Positions 34,044 through 43,871 of a DNA stretch of 64,000 bases are shown here, piece by piece. The notes below the pieces were generated by a model. That model was not told the DNA's origin, ran no database searches, and was given only the letters and a program-made list of their open reading frames with translations. Every line of letters begins with the position of its first letter. Positions within the stretch are counted from its first letter, which is position 1. The stretch is from contig NZ_CP109435.1 in NCBI RefSeq assembly GCF_036227125.1, positions 9,078,759 through 9,142,758 on the forward strand. The letters run 5' to 3'. A program made the translations under genes and the position numbers. Source of the DNA: Streptomyces sp. NBC_01485. Its GTDB lineage: Bacteria; Actinomycetota; Actinomycetes; Streptomycetales; Streptomycetaceae.

Positions 34044-34895
34044 CAGATGCTTCCCTCAGCTTCGCCGTGGACCTGGTCGTCGCGGAGCTCGTCCGCCGTG
34101 TCGGGGGGTGTCGCGGAGGCGAACAGTCGCTTCGGTCCGTGGAGGAAGGCCGCGGCTCCCGCATCGCCGCTGGTCTCGGGCTCGGGGTCGGTCTCGGTGC
34201 CGGCGATCAGGATGCCTTTGATGGTGCGGTCGGACGGGTCGCCGACCGCGATCGCCCTCGCGCAGGCGGCTTCCAGGCGTGTCTCGCCGTACTTCTTGCG
34301 CAGTCCGAGGACCCCCTGGGCGGCGCGGAGCCGGTAGAGCGCGTTGACCTCCAGCAGCTGGTCGACGACCTCGCGGCAGGCGTCGCCGATCTCGGACGCC
34401 TGGGTGCGGCACCAGATGGGCGTCTTCATCTGGAAGGCGATCTTCTCCGGCGGGTAGTCGCTCCTGTCGGTGCGTTTGCCCTGCTCAAGTGCCGCGTGAG
34501 TCTTGACCAGTTCACCGTCGAGGAAGACCTGGACCATCGTGGCGGTGGAGCGGACGTCGACCTTTCGGCCGATCAGTTTCCAGGGCACCGAGTAGAGGGT
34601 GCGGCCGACCTTGATGTGGATGTCCGGGCCGACCGTCGCGGTCGACCAGCGGGCCAGGACGAACGGGGTGGGCGGCAGCGGCAGCAGTGTCTCCGCCTCC
34701 AGGGCCCCGAAGACCGCCATCGGGGCGGCTCCGCCCAGCGGTCGGCATGGCCGTTGGCCTGCGACGTTCTGGGCCCAGGTGACGGCCTCGGTCTGCATGT
34801 GCTCGATCGAGGTGAACTCCCGCCCGCGCCAGAACGAGTCGCGGATGTAGGGCATGGGCCGTTCCACCCTGGGCTTGTCGCGAGTCGTCAACTGC
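34043..34895 (-). pseudogene. istA: IS21 transposase IstA, C-terminal part only
   Basis: The frame from RDKPRVERPMPYIRDSFW on, through VPWKLIGRKVDVRSTATMVQ and SDYPPEKIAFQMKTPIWC, is the C-terminal third of IstA. The helix-turn-helix and most of the DDE core are gone; upstream the sequence changes to the DUF5372 gene region on the other strand. Confidence 0.85.
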
Positions 34896-34923
34896 ACCCG
34901 ATCAGCACGGTCCGCCCGGAGTT

Positions 34924-35181
34924 GTGCGGGTGACGCACCCGTTCCATCCCTGGTCCGGGCGGGAGTTCGTGTTCGTTGACCGACGCCGGACCTGGGACGA
35001 GGACCGGGTCGCCTTCCAGGACGAGGACGGGCAGTTGGCTTCACTGCCGGCGGCCTGGACGGATATTGATCCGGTCGATCCGTTCGTCACGATGGCCGCG
35101 GGCCGGTGCCCGTTCCGTGTGGAGGACCTCCTGGCCGTCGCCGGGCTGATCGACGCTCTCCGAGTACGGGCGTCGGGATGA
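34924..35181 (+). CDS. DUF5372-type small protein
   Basis: An 85-residue protein (VRVTHPFHPWSGREFVFVDR, RVAFQDEDGQLASLPAAWTD, PFRVEDLLAVAGLIDALR) that matches a small family I know from integrase/transposon neighbourhoods, where it sits beside tyrosine recombinases. No recombinase is next to it here. It starts exactly where IstA is broken off, so it belongs to another mobile element. Function unknown. Confidence 0.6.
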   Translation: MRVTHPFHPWSGREFVFVDRRRTWDEDRVAFQDEDGQLASLPAAWTDIDPVDPFVTMAAGRCPFRVEDLLAVAGLIDALRVRASG

Positions 35182-35640
35182 TGATGCCGGGAGCGTCGTC
35201 TGATCCATGCCCGGCAGGACAGCCGGGGTGATCAGCAGCGCGCGGAGGTAGCCAGCCGGAGCACTCCTGATCTGCTGTGGCGTAGCTGACGCGTTTGCTT
35301 ATTGATCTTGGTTGTGGGCTGGTGTTGCTCAATTGTGTTGAGCGGTAGGTCTGTTCCGTGGGTGGGGTTTACGCGGAGTCGAGTGTCCGGCGCCGGAGGA
35401 TATGTGGGCTGAGCTGGCTGTTTGGTGCTGCTCAGTGAGCTGAGTGGGGCAGCGGTTTTTGCTCAGCATGGTTGGCGCGCCTATAGGTACCGGTGCTGGC
35501 CGGTCTTGTGGGGCTGGGGCGGCAAGGGGTGTCACGGAACTGCGGACCACCCGGCCGGCCGGACGGACGCGGGCGTGGTCTCGCCCTTGACCACGGTCCT
35601 GGTCTGCGGCCGCCGGTGTTCTCGGCCTTGGGTGTCATTC
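35182..35640. other. Gap between DUF5372 and the IS5 element
   Basis: No gene recognised. It contains the right 49-bp repeat copy, a small inverted repeat (GCTCAA/TTGAGC near 35331) and low-quality frames on both strands. Confidence 0.5.
35274..35322. repeat. 49-bp direct repeat, right copy
   Basis: Same orientation and 45 of 49 identities with 30672-30720; see the left copy. Confidence 0.75.
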
Positions 35641-36729
35641 CTAGGTCCTGTCTGGAGTTCGGATCACGAGTGTGGTGCGATGCTGCGGAGCCAGAGCATC
35701 GCACCACACAGGTGCAGTCCGGCCTCGTAGCTCTCCGGGGTCTTGTCGTACCGGGTAGCGATGCCGCGCCAGTTCCGCAGCCGGTTGATGCACCGTTCCA
35801 CGGTGTTGCGCTCTTTGTAGAGTGTCGCGTCGTGCGAGACCGGCCGGCCGCCGGCGCTGCCACGCTTCTTGCGGTTCGCGGCCTGGTCGACCTTCTCCGG
35901 GATCACGGCTCGGATCCCGCGTCGTCGCAGGTAGCGGCGGTTGTGTCGGGACGAGTACGCCTTGTCCGCGGCCACCGCATCCGGCCGGGTCCGCGGGCGC
36001 CCGATCGGGCCGCGCACCTTTACCCGTTCCAGGACCGGGGCGAACTGCGGACTGTCGCCGGCCTGCCCGGGCGTGAGGACGAACGCAAGCGGGCGACAGC
36101 GTCGGTCAGCCGCCACATGGATCTTGCTCGTCAGTCCGCCCCGGGAACGCCCCAGCTCGGCGGCTTTCAAGCGGGCCCGGTGTCGTCGGCGGACCCGTCG
36201 CCGCTCGACGCGCGCCTCATCCTCGGCCTGTCCGTCTTGCGTTCTTTGCTCCTTGTCCTCGCCCCCTTTTCGGCCTCGACGGCCAGTTCCAAGGCCGCCA
36301 GCTGCTCGGAGTCCAGGGCCATCCCGGCGGCGTGATGGTGGGCCCGGGCGGTCGCCGAGTCCACGCTGACCAGGCCCAAGTCGGCCTGGCCGCGGGCGGC
36401 GGCCTCGGCGATCACTGTTTGCATCAGGTCCTGGAAAACGCCCCGCGTCGCCCAGATCCGGAAGCGGTCGTAGGCGCTCTGCCAGGGCCCGAACTCGGCC
36501 GGCAGGTCACGCCAGGGGCTACCGGTCCGGAACCGCCACATCACCGCGTTGAAATGTTTCCGCAGGTCAGGGATGGGCCCAACCGCGGCAATCGGGAGAT
36601 GGGGCTCGATCAGGGCCCACTGCTCATCGGTGAGATCGCCTCGCGCCATGACTGACGGCCTATCAAGACCGAGCCCTCGCGCGCAGGCGATCTGCCGAAC
36701 TCGTGATCCGAACTCCAGACAGGACCTAG
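35641..36729 (-). mobile_element. IS5-family insertion sequence, apparently intact
   Basis: A 1,089-bp element bounded by exact 30-bp terminal inverted repeats (35641-35670, CTAGGTCCTGTCTGGAGTTC onward; and its complement at 36700-36729) with CTAG at both outer ends, the preferred or duplicated target. It carries a two-frame transposase. Its right end supplies the TAG stop of the jetD remnant, showing insertion into the 3' end of that gene. Identical ends suggest recent arrival. Confidence 0.88.
35664..36649 (-). CDS. IS5-family transposase in two overlapping frames
   Basis: Frame one (36649-36167) has the DUF4096-type N-terminus LTDEQWALIEPHLP, FRTGSPWRDLPAEFG and the first catalytic aspartate in GLVSVDSATARAHHHA. 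Frame two (36170-35664) has LGRSRGGLTSKIHVAAD, the second catalytic aspartate in VAADKAYSSRHNRRYL, and NTVERCINRLRNWRGIATRYDK with the catalytic glutamate. The overlap indicates programmed frameshifting, common in this family; all catalytic residues are present. Confidence 0.88.
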
Positions 36730-37842
36730 TGCCGTGTCAGCGCCTCTCGCACGGCGGTGATGGCGATGCGTTCCTGCTCCAGGCGCAGGTGTGGTCGGTA
36801 GGTGCCGGCCCGCAGGTCTTGGTCGAGGCGGGCCTCCTCGGGGGTGAGGTGTGTCAGGCCGCCGCGTGCCTGTGTCTTCTCCTGGCCCCAGTGGGACTCG
36901 TGGGCGAGGAGGGTGGCGCGGTCCATGAGCAGTGACGTGGTGTGCGGGAAACGTCCGCGGACCTGGTCGAGGATGGCGAAGCCATGGGTGTCGATGTCGC
37001 CCCAGTAACAGAGGTCGACATCGTCGAGCCAGGGCAGATGACGCAGCAGGGCGGCGGCGTATCCGGAGCCGAGGATGGCGACGGCGTCGGGGACCGGCGG
37101 CAGTGAGAGGTAGGTGATCTCGTTCTCGAGGACGAAGACGGTGCGCACCCCCGGGGACCAGCCGGCCAGTTCCTCGGCGCGGACGGCGAGTTCGCTGAAG
37201 GGCAGGGGAGAGGCGCCGAGGTAGCGCAGGCGGATGTAGACGGGCTTGGTGCGGAAGCCGTACCGCGCGACGAGATCGCTTCTCGGTGCGCTGGTGTCGA
37301 CGCGGCTCTCGGGGAGCACACAGTCGAGGAGTTCGGCGAGGATTCCCTTGTTGGTCTCGATGAACTTGGTGTCCACTCCGGGGACGTCGATCTCGCGCAG
37401 GTAGACAGCCTCGGTGTCGTGGTCGCGGATCCAGCACGTGGTGCGCACGAGCCGGTGCCAGTCTGCGGCGTGGGCGAGGACCTTCATGGGGTGGTCGGCC
37501 ATCCACCGTGCGATGCCGGGATCCTGGTGGGTGGTCTGTTCGTGCAGGGTGTGGAAGTGGTCGACCTGGGTGGTGACGCGGAGCAGTGTCCAGAGGCGGT
37601 CGCGGGTGTCGACCCAGGCTCGGGCCGGGACGGTGTTCGAGGGGGTGCCGTTGCGGCCTCCGATGGATTTGGTCTGGATGCGCAGATGCGGGTGTCGGCT
37701 GGGGGCCCAGGATTGGGCCCAGGTGAGTGCCTGCTCGTAATGCTGCAGAGCATCGGCCGCGGTCGGGCCCTTCAGTGGCACTCCGATGGGTTCGAAGGGG
37801 TGTCCGCCCGCGGCGGCGGTGAGGTAGCGGCCGCTGGTCCAT
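36726..37842 (-). pseudogene. jetD: Wadjet JetD-like toprim nuclease subunit, 5' truncated
   Basis: About 370 codons match JetD, the DUF3322/DUF2220 topoisomerase VI-like nuclease of Wadjet, which cleaves plasmid DNA with a JetABC condensin. Visible are GWTSGRYLTAAAG, IGVPLKGPTAADALQHYE, then the toprim glutamate and aspartates in VFVLENEITYLSL and CYWGDIDTHGFAILDQ. No start codon exists in frame upstream: the frame runs directly from the TniQ stop codon at 37881, so about 20 N-terminal residues are lost. The stop TAG comes from the IS5 end. No jetA, jetB or jetC is present. Confidence 0.8.
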
Positions 37843-37880
37843 CCGGTTGAACCGCAGCCCTTTGATGTAGCTGAGCAGGG

Positions 37881-38813
37881 TCAGTGGGTGGTCAGGCGTT
37901 TCCAGAGCAGGTCGTGGTCGGCGGGTGCGAGGCGTGACAGTTGGAGGCGGCCGGCGAGTTGGTGGAGGAAGGTGGTCTGCTGGGTGCGGGTCATGGGGTG
38001 AGGGGGCAGGCGGTCAAGAGCCGCGGCGAGGGTGAGGGTCTCCGGGTAGGTGATCAGCTCGCGGCAGGTCAGGGCCGGAGACGGCGGACCTGGGGACATG
38101 CGGGGGTTGGCGGCGGTAAGCCGGTGCAGGCGTGTGTGCCAGCGTTCGTGTACGTGCTGTTGGTGGTCGTACCAGCGTGTCGTGATCGTCGATGCCCAGC
38201 TCAGGGAGACCGGTGTCGCCGGGCGGCGCGCGCGAAGGTGGGCTTGGGTGAGTTCGGGGACAGCTCGGATGTCGAGGGGTCCGGGATGCCGGGGGTCGCT
38301 GGAGGCCTGCTGGTGGCGGGTGCAGATCATGGTCCGGGGCAGGCCCGGCGACGGGTGGATCCACGCGGAGGCTGCTGTGTGCGGGCTGCGGCGGATGGTG
38401 CAGGCGGTACACGCCGGTAATGGCTGCAGGGCGATCTCGACCGTGTGCCAGTGGGCGGTGGCCGTGCCGTGCGCGCCGGTGTGGGCCGACGAGGGCGCGG
38501 GCGGGCGCAGATGGGGCAGGGCACGGGTGAGGTGCGTGAGGGGGATGCGTGTGAAGCCGGACAGGCGGCGGGCGGCTTCGGCGCTGAGGCGGATCTCGGC
38601 GGCGGGCGGGGCGTGCTCGGTGCCGGTGGCAGTGATGCCGTGGCCGTCGAGGAGCTGGGCGGGGCTGAGGCGGTAGGTGGTGGCGAGGCGGGTGAGGTAG
38701 GAGGCGGTGGCTTCGCCGGGCAGCGGCCGTACGCGTAGCGGGCCGGGCACGGATGGCCACATGGTGGCGGCCTGCACCGGGGGTGATGGCCTGGTTGCGG
38801 CCGGGGAGGTCAC
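37881..38813 (-). CDS. tniQ: TniQ-family targeting protein (first copy)
   Basis: A 310-residue TniQ/TnsD-type protein. The family start is clear (LRVRPLPGEATASYLTRLAT), with zinc-ligand pairs in PACTACTIRRS and MICTRHQQ. TniQ proteins bind the attachment site and recruit the TniB ATPase. The start overlaps the tniB stop by four bases. It is last in the coupled five-gene operon. Confidence 0.8.
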   Translation of the reverse strand: MTSPAATRPSPPVQAATMWPSVPGPLRVRPLPGEATASYLTRLATTYRLSPAQLLDGHGITATGTEHAPPAAEIRLSAEAARRLSGFTRIPLTHLTRALPHLRPPAPSSAHTGAHGTATAHWHTVEIALQPLPACTACTIRRSPHTAASAWIHPSPGLPRTMICTRHQQASSDPRHPGPLDIRAVPELTQAHLRARRPATPVSLSWASTITTRWYDHQQHVHERWHTRLHRLTAANPRMSPGPPSPALTCRELITYPETLTLAAALDRLPPHPMTRTQQTTFLHQLAGRLQLSRLAPADHDLLWKRLTTH

Positions 38814-39844
38814 CGGCTGCTGGGGCGGGTGCGGCGGCGGGCGGGGTTGCGGGGCCGGTAGTGCTCTTCGGCGAGGTGGTCGAGCGCGATGCCGTCCAGC
38901 AGACCTTTGGTGATGCGTTCGCTGCTGTCGAGGATGGCTTCGATGGCCGCTTGGCGGATCAGGCGGGAGAGGCTGCCGATGCGTCCGGCGGTCCGTTCGT
39001 GCAGGTAGGAGGCCAGCTTCGGCAGGCTGCCCGCCCGGTGGGCGTGCAGGTCGAGGGCCTGCTCAAGGGAGGCGATCAGCTCCCGGAACGGCTCCCGCTC
39101 GCCGGCCCGCGCGGGCAGCGCCCCGCAGTCGATCAGGGAGGCGCGCCCGGCCAGCTGCGCGCCGCGCACCCCGGTGAACACGGCGCTGTCGGTGACGTCG
39201 ATGCCCGCGTAGACGAACGTGGCCCGCACGCGTTCGGTGAGGTCTTTGAGCCAGTCGGCGGCCTCGGCGCCGCTGGAGGTGCGCGGGTTGAGCCGGTGGA
39301 TCTCGTCGATCAGCGCGAGCTTGACCCCGGCCGCGGTGTAGGTGTGGCAGACGGCGGTCGTGATCTGTGTGGTGGTCATGCGGGTGGTGACGGGGATGCC
39401 GAGGTAGCGGGCGAACTCCCCGGCCAGTGTCTTGGCGGTGGCGCCGGGCGGCACCAGCACGTAGGCGACGGGCACGCTGTCGTCGCCCGGGGCGGCGCGG
39501 CGGGTGTGGGCCAGGTGGCAGGTGCGGCCCACTTCGAGCAGCGCGGTCGTCTTGCCGGTCGTGGCGGGCCCGGTGACGATCAGGGACGGGCGTGCGGTGA
39601 CGCTCTGGTGGCGGCCGAGGATCATCAGGGTGCGCACACTGCGCGAGAGGGTTTCGATGGCCGGGGTGCGCACGGTGACGAACTGTGAGTGGTAGGCAAG
39701 GCGTTCCTCCGGCGAGCGGGGTGCCTGGCCCGGCTGCGGCGGTGTGGGCGGTGCGGTGGCGGCGAACCGGGCGAAGGCGTCGAAGGTGGTGACTGTCCCT
39801 GCGGACGTCTCCTCGGCGGGGGGCGTGGTGTCGGGGCTGGTCAC
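38810..39844 (-). CDS. tniB: TniB/TnsC-type AAA+ ATPase
   Basis: A 344-residue AAA+ regulator with Walker A at residues 92-100 (GPATTGKTT), Walker B at D180-E181 (LALIDEIHRL) and a sensor region FVYAGIDVT. In Tn7-like transposons this protein links target selection to the transposase. It overlaps both neighbours by four bases. ATPase residues are intact. Confidence 0.88.
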   Translation of the reverse strand: MTSPDTTPPAEETSAGTVTTFDAFARFAATAPPTPPQPGQAPRSPEERLAYHSQFVTVRTPAIETLSRSVRTLMILGRHQSVTARPSLIVTGPATTGKTTALLEVGRTCHLAHTRRAAPGDDSVPVAYVLVPPGATAKTLAGEFARYLGIPVTTRMTTTQITTAVCHTYTAAGVKLALIDEIHRLNPRTSSGAEAADWLKDLTERVRATFVYAGIDVTDSAVFTGVRGAQLAGRASLIDCGALPARAGEREPFRELIASLEQALDLHAHRAGSLPKLASYLHERTAGRIGSLSRLIRQAAIEAILDSSERITKGLLDGIALDHLAEEHYRPRNPARRRTRPSSR

Positions 39845-41919
39845 CAGTGTTCGGCCTCCTCGAAGGCGTTGTACAGCGCGTATCGGCCCGCGGGCGGGGA
39901 GAGTTCATCGCTGTCGGCAGGATTGCCGTCAGCGTCAGGGGCGTCGACGGCGTCGGGACTGTCCTCGGCCTCCGCGTCGCCGTCCGCCGTCTGCGGGCTC
40001 GCCGCTCCCGCCGCCGCTGGGGCGGGTGCGCCGTGGCCGGGCAAGGGGCGGGCGCGGCGCAGAACATGGTCGGCGGCCTCGGCCAGGGCGGCCTCGTGGT
40101 GTTCGCGGTCGCCGCGCCGGTTCAGGGCGGCGCGGATGTGACGCCATGCGGTCTCGCCCATGGGGGCGTGGACGTGGTCGCGATGGATCCACGGGACCTC
40201 GTGCAGGAGCCCGTCGGGCAGGCGGATATAGATCTGTCGCACGTCGTGCGGGTTGAGGTGGACCTCCCACCCGCCTCCGGGCCCGGTGAGGGAGGACCGG
40301 CCGCGGTGCTCATTCAGGCAGGCATGGTCGTAGGTGCGGTAGTTGATACGGATGCCGCGGCCGGTTATGGGGTGGAACCGCACGGGCAGCAGTTCCAGGT
40401 AGTCGGCGCCGGCCAGCGGCAGCGGCACGTACCCGGACGCGCCCAGCAGCGCGCCCCACATCTCGTTCGGGGTGAGGGCCTTCTTCGGCAGGACCGGATG
40501 GCGCAGGCCCTCGTGGGGGCGGTGCTGCCAGCGGGCGGTGATCCACTCGTCCAGCAGCTCCTGCAACTGGGCCACGGTGAACCGCGCTTCGTCCTCCACC
40601 GCCTCGCCGCGCTCCAGGATGTGGGAGCCGGTGTAGCCGGCGATGTGCTGGGCGACGAGCGTGTTGATACTGCCGAAGGTCCGCTCGACGGCGCCTTTGG
40701 CGGCCGGCGAGCGGGGCGGCGTCGGCTGCACGCTCACCCCCAGGGTCTCGCAGGCGGCCAGGAACGCGGCGGAGACGAAGATGGCCCCGCGGTCGATGAC
40801 GATCGTCTCCGGCACCACCACCGGCCGCGCCGCCGCCTGCTCCAGCCGGTCGTCCAGGGCGAGCAGCCGGTCGTAGGGGACGGCGGCGTGGGCCAGGCGC
40901 AGATGGCCGGGCCAGCCGGGCCGTGCGGGATGGGGCACGGCCATCTCCGCCAGCAGCAGCGCCGCGTCCACGGCCTTGGTGCCCTCCTCACGCAGCACGG
41001 CCGCCACCACGGAGCGGGTCGCCACATCGAGAGCGATCGTCAGCTCCGGGCGCACCGGCTTCCCGTCCTCGCCGACGGCCATCACGTCCAGGCGGGTGGT
41101 GTCGACCTGGACCAGCTCGCCCGGCCGCAGCGCCACCGTCGGCGTGTACGGCCGTACCGGCGTGGTGGTGGCGGTGCGGGCCGGCCGTCCGGGATGCTCC
41201 AGAGGATCGGCGATCACGCGCACCAGCCGGTTGAACGTCGACGGCGCAGGCAACTCGACCGCGCCCGGCCCGTGGGTGTCGGCCAGGATCTGCCCGGTCA
41301 GCTCCCGCAGCCCTTTCAGCGTGCCGGTGGAGCGGCCGCGCTGGCGGCGCAGCGCCTCCAGCACGGCGGTCACCACCCGTTCATCGGCCCGCCCTGTCGC
41401 ACGCGACGGCTTGCGGCGGGGGATCAGCCCGAGCAGGCCGCTCGCGTGGTAGCGGGCGCGCATGCGGCGCACAGTGGCCCGGCTGACCTGCGGCCAGCCC
41501 AGCCGGGCGAGTTCGTCGGCCTTGGCCTGTTCCCGCTCGGCCATCGACCGCCGTGCCGGGTCGTATTCGGGCCGGGGCGTCCCGCCGCTTGCCGGGCCGC
41601 CGGGCAGCCCGGTCTCGACCTCGCGGATGTGCCGCTGCCAGGCCAGGGCCCGCTCGCGCTCCCGCTCGGGCACCGACTCCAGCAGCCCCCACGGCGGCAC
41701 CGCGGCGGCAGGGGAGTCCACCACGGCGAAGGCGGGGTCGGCGAACAGGAAAGAGGCGAGCACGGAGGCGGTCTGCCCGTGATCGTCGACGAGGCGCACC
41801 GACGCCCCGGCCACGGCGGCCACCTGCCAGGCGCGGCCCTCGAACGTCACGTACGCCCCCAGCTTCACCTGCCTGTGCCGGGCGCCGGCCACCGGGCGGC
41901 CGCCGTGTGCGCTCACCAC
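39841..41919 (-). CDS. tniA: TniA/TnsB-type DDE transposase (catalytic)
   Basis: A 692-residue Mu/TnsB-class transposase. After N-terminal DNA-binding helices (ATVRRMRARYHASGLLGL) comes the rve core with D273 (ELVQVDTTRLD), D376 (ETIVIDRGAIF) and E412 (AAKGAVERTFG), then a Mu C-terminal beta-barrel (TGRGIRINYRTYDHACLN) and an acidic, Ala-rich tail. The DDE triad is complete. The start (GTG) overlaps the paralogue's stop by seven bases, and the end overlaps tniB by four. Confidence 0.9.
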   Translation of the reverse strand: MVSAHGGRPVAGARHRQVKLGAYVTFEGRAWQVAAVAGASVRLVDDHGQTASVLASFLFADPAFAVVDSPAAAVPPWGLLESVPERERERALAWQRHIREVETGLPGGPASGGTPRPEYDPARRSMAEREQAKADELARLGWPQVSRATVRRMRARYHASGLLGLIPRRKPSRATGRADERVVTAVLEALRRQRGRSTGTLKGLRELTGQILADTHGPGAVELPAPSTFNRLVRVIADPLEHPGRPARTATTTPVRPYTPTVALRPGELVQVDTTRLDVMAVGEDGKPVRPELTIALDVATRSVVAAVLREEGTKAVDAALLLAEMAVPHPARPGWPGHLRLAHAAVPYDRLLALDDRLEQAAARPVVVPETIVIDRGAIFVSAAFLAACETLGVSVQPTPPRSPAAKGAVERTFGSINTLVAQHIAGYTGSHILERGEAVEDEARFTVAQLQELLDEWITARWQHRPHEGLRHPVLPKKALTPNEMWGALLGASGYVPLPLAGADYLELLPVRFHPITGRGIRINYRTYDHACLNEHRGRSSLTGPGGGWEVHLNPHDVRQIYIRLPDGLLHEVPWIHRDHVHAPMGETAWRHIRAALNRRGDREHHEAALAEAADHVLRRARPLPGHGAPAPAAAGAASPQTADGDAEAEDSPDAVDAPDADGNPADSDELSPPAGRYALYNAFEEAEHW

Positions 41920-43871
41920 AGCTCGGCCTCCGCCCGCGGGTCGTACACCCCAAACCCGCCGGTGTCCCGGGCAATGTGACCACCGGCACCGCCACCATCA
42001 GCGTCGTGCACCGTCATGGCGCCGGCGATCCCTTCCACGGCCGCGACGTCTGCGGTGCGCCCTGCCGCACCGGAGCCGTCCCTCGTCTCGATGCTCGGCT
42101 GTGCGCCCGCGCCGCGGCGCGCAAGGACGCCGCCGGTGCGGCGCCGGACCATCTCGTCGAACGGGTGCAGGGTGTGCTCGCCCTGTGCCCACCCGACCGC
42201 GTGGAGCAGGCCGTCGGGCAGCCGGACGAAGACCTGCCGCGGGTCGTGGGGATGGTGGTGGACCTCCCACCGCTGGCCGCGGCCGCGGTGTTCGTCCAGA
42301 CACGCATCGTCGTAGCGGCGCCCGCCCAGCCGGATCCCGGAATCAGTGAGGGCGCACCGGCGCGCCGGCAGCAGTTCGCCGTAGTGCTTCCCGGCCAGCG
42401 GCAGCGGCACCATCCCGGCCACGCCCAGCAGCACCTCCCACATCTCCTTGGGGGCGAGCCCCGCCCGGGGCAGCAGCGGATGGCGCAGCTGCTCCTGGGG
42501 GCGCTGGTGCCACCTGACGGTGATCCATTCGTCCAGCAGGTCCTGCAGCTGCGGCATGCTCCAGTACGCCCCGACCGCCTGTCCCGCTCCGTATGCCTCT
42601 TCCGCCGTGGTGGCGTGCCGCGCGAACAGGCCGGCGAGGACCTCCAGCGTGCGCACGGCGCCGCGCTTTGCGCCCGCCGTCCGCAGCGGGGCCGGCTCCA
42701 GGCTGATGCCCAGGCTCTCGCACACGGCCAGGACAGCGGAGGTGACGGCGGCTGTGGACTGGTCGACGATGAGCGTCTCGGGCACGGCCGCCGGACGCGC
42801 CGCCGTGGCCTCGATCCGTTCAGGGAGTGACACCAGCCGCCGGGCAGGCCCGCCCGCATGGGCCTGCTCCAGCAGGGCCGGCCAGCCCGGGCGCTGAGGC
42901 CTGGGCACGGCCATCTCGGCCAGCAGCACCGACAACTGAACCGGCCCGTCCTGGGGCGGGTGCAGCACGGCGGCCAGCACGCAGCCGCTCGCCGCATCCA
43001 GTGCCGCCGTCACCGCCACCGGCACCACACCCCCGTCCTCGCCCACCGCCCTCAGACCCAGGCGGGCGGTGGCGATGTCGACCCGCTCGGCGGGCCGCAG
43101 CGCAGGCGGCGGGCCGCCCGAGCGGGCCGGGCCGGTGGCGGTGCGCGCCGCACTGCCCGGCGGCTCGGCCGGATCCGCCAGCGCCTTCACCAGCCGGTAC
43201 AGCGACGAGCGGCCGGGCAGCTTCACCCGGGCCGGCCCGTGGGTGTCCGCCACGATCTGTTCGGCCAGCTCGATGATCTGCAGAGTGGTGGTCTTCGACC
43301 GGCCGCGGCGCCGGCGCAAGGCCTCCAGCACGGCGGCCACCACCCGCTCGTCGGTACGCCCGGTCGCCGATCCGGTGCGCAGGTGGCGCTTGTCGACCAG
43401 CCCCCACAGCCCCTGCCGCTGGTAGACCAGCCGCATCCGCTGCACCGTGGTCCGGCTGGCCCTGGCCCAGCCCAGCGCCGCCAGTTCACGCGCCTTGACC
43501 TCTTCCCGCTCGGCGAGGGTGAAGCGCCGCGGGTCGTATTCGGGCCGGGGCGCGCCGCCTACCGGGCCGCCGGGCAGCCCGGTCTCGACCTCGCGGATGT
43601 GCCGCAGCCAGGCCAGGGCCCGCTCCTGCGCGGCCAGCGGCACCGTCTCCCACAGCGCCGGGGCCGGCGGCTCCGTGGGACCGGTCACCGAGAAGCCGGG
43701 CGCGGACACCAGACGGACGGCCAGCACACACCCGGTGGCCCCGTCCTCGGCGACGAGGTACACCCGCCCGTCGACCAGACCGGTCACCTGCCAGGCGCGG
43801 CCCTCGAACGTGACCTGAGCGCCCACCTCAACACACCGCCCACCAGGGACGGCCACCACGTGCTTGCTCAA
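41913..43871 (-). CDS. TniA/TnsB paralogue with dead DDE site
   Basis: A 652-residue close paralogue of the next gene along its whole length (shared start VTFEGRAWQV, HIREVETGLPGGP, middle GEDG, end RPQEQLRHPLLP). Aligned by eye, catalytic D273 corresponds to A267 (VDIATARLG), D376 to D370 (ETLIVDQST) and E412 to V406 (AKRGAVRTLE). It should therefore not cut or join DNA, yet it is full length with no frameshift and sits inside a coupled operon, so it is probably a structural or end-binding subunit in a heteromeric transpososome. Confidence 0.85.
   Translation of the reverse strand: MSKHVVAVPGGRCVEVGAQVTFEGRAWQVTGLVDGRVYLVAEDGATGCVLAVRLVSAPGFSVTGPTEPPAPALWETVPLAAQERALAWLRHIREVETGLPGGPVGGAPRPEYDPRRFTLAEREEVKARELAALGWARASRTTVQRMRLVYQRQGLWGLVDKRHLRTGSATGRTDERVVAAVLEALRRRRGRSKTTTLQIIELAEQIVADTHGPARVKLPGRSSLYRLVKALADPAEPPGSAARTATGPARSGGPPPALRPAERVDIATARLGLRAVGEDGGVVPVAVTAALDAASGCVLAAVLHPPQDGPVQLSVLLAEMAVPRPQRPGWPALLEQAHAGGPARRLVSLPERIEATAARPAAVPETLIVDQSTAAVTSAVLAVCESLGISLEPAPLRTAGAKRGAVRTLEVLAGLFARHATTAEEAYGAGQAVGAYWSMPQLQDLLDEWITVRWHQRPQEQLRHPLLPRAGLAPKEMWEVLLGVAGMVPLPLAGKHYGELLPARRCALTDSGIRLGGRRYDDACLDEHRGRGQRWEVHHHPHDPRQVFVRLPDGLLHAVGWAQGEHTLHPFDEMVRRRTGGVLARRGAGAQPSIETRDGSGAAGRTADVAAVEGIAGAMTVHDADGGGAGGHIARDTGGFGVYDPRAEAELW

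Noticed and set aside
35664..36649. IS5 transposase as a pseudogene because of two frames
   Set aside because: Two overlapping frames are normal for this family (programmed frameshift) and the ends and catalytic residues are intact.
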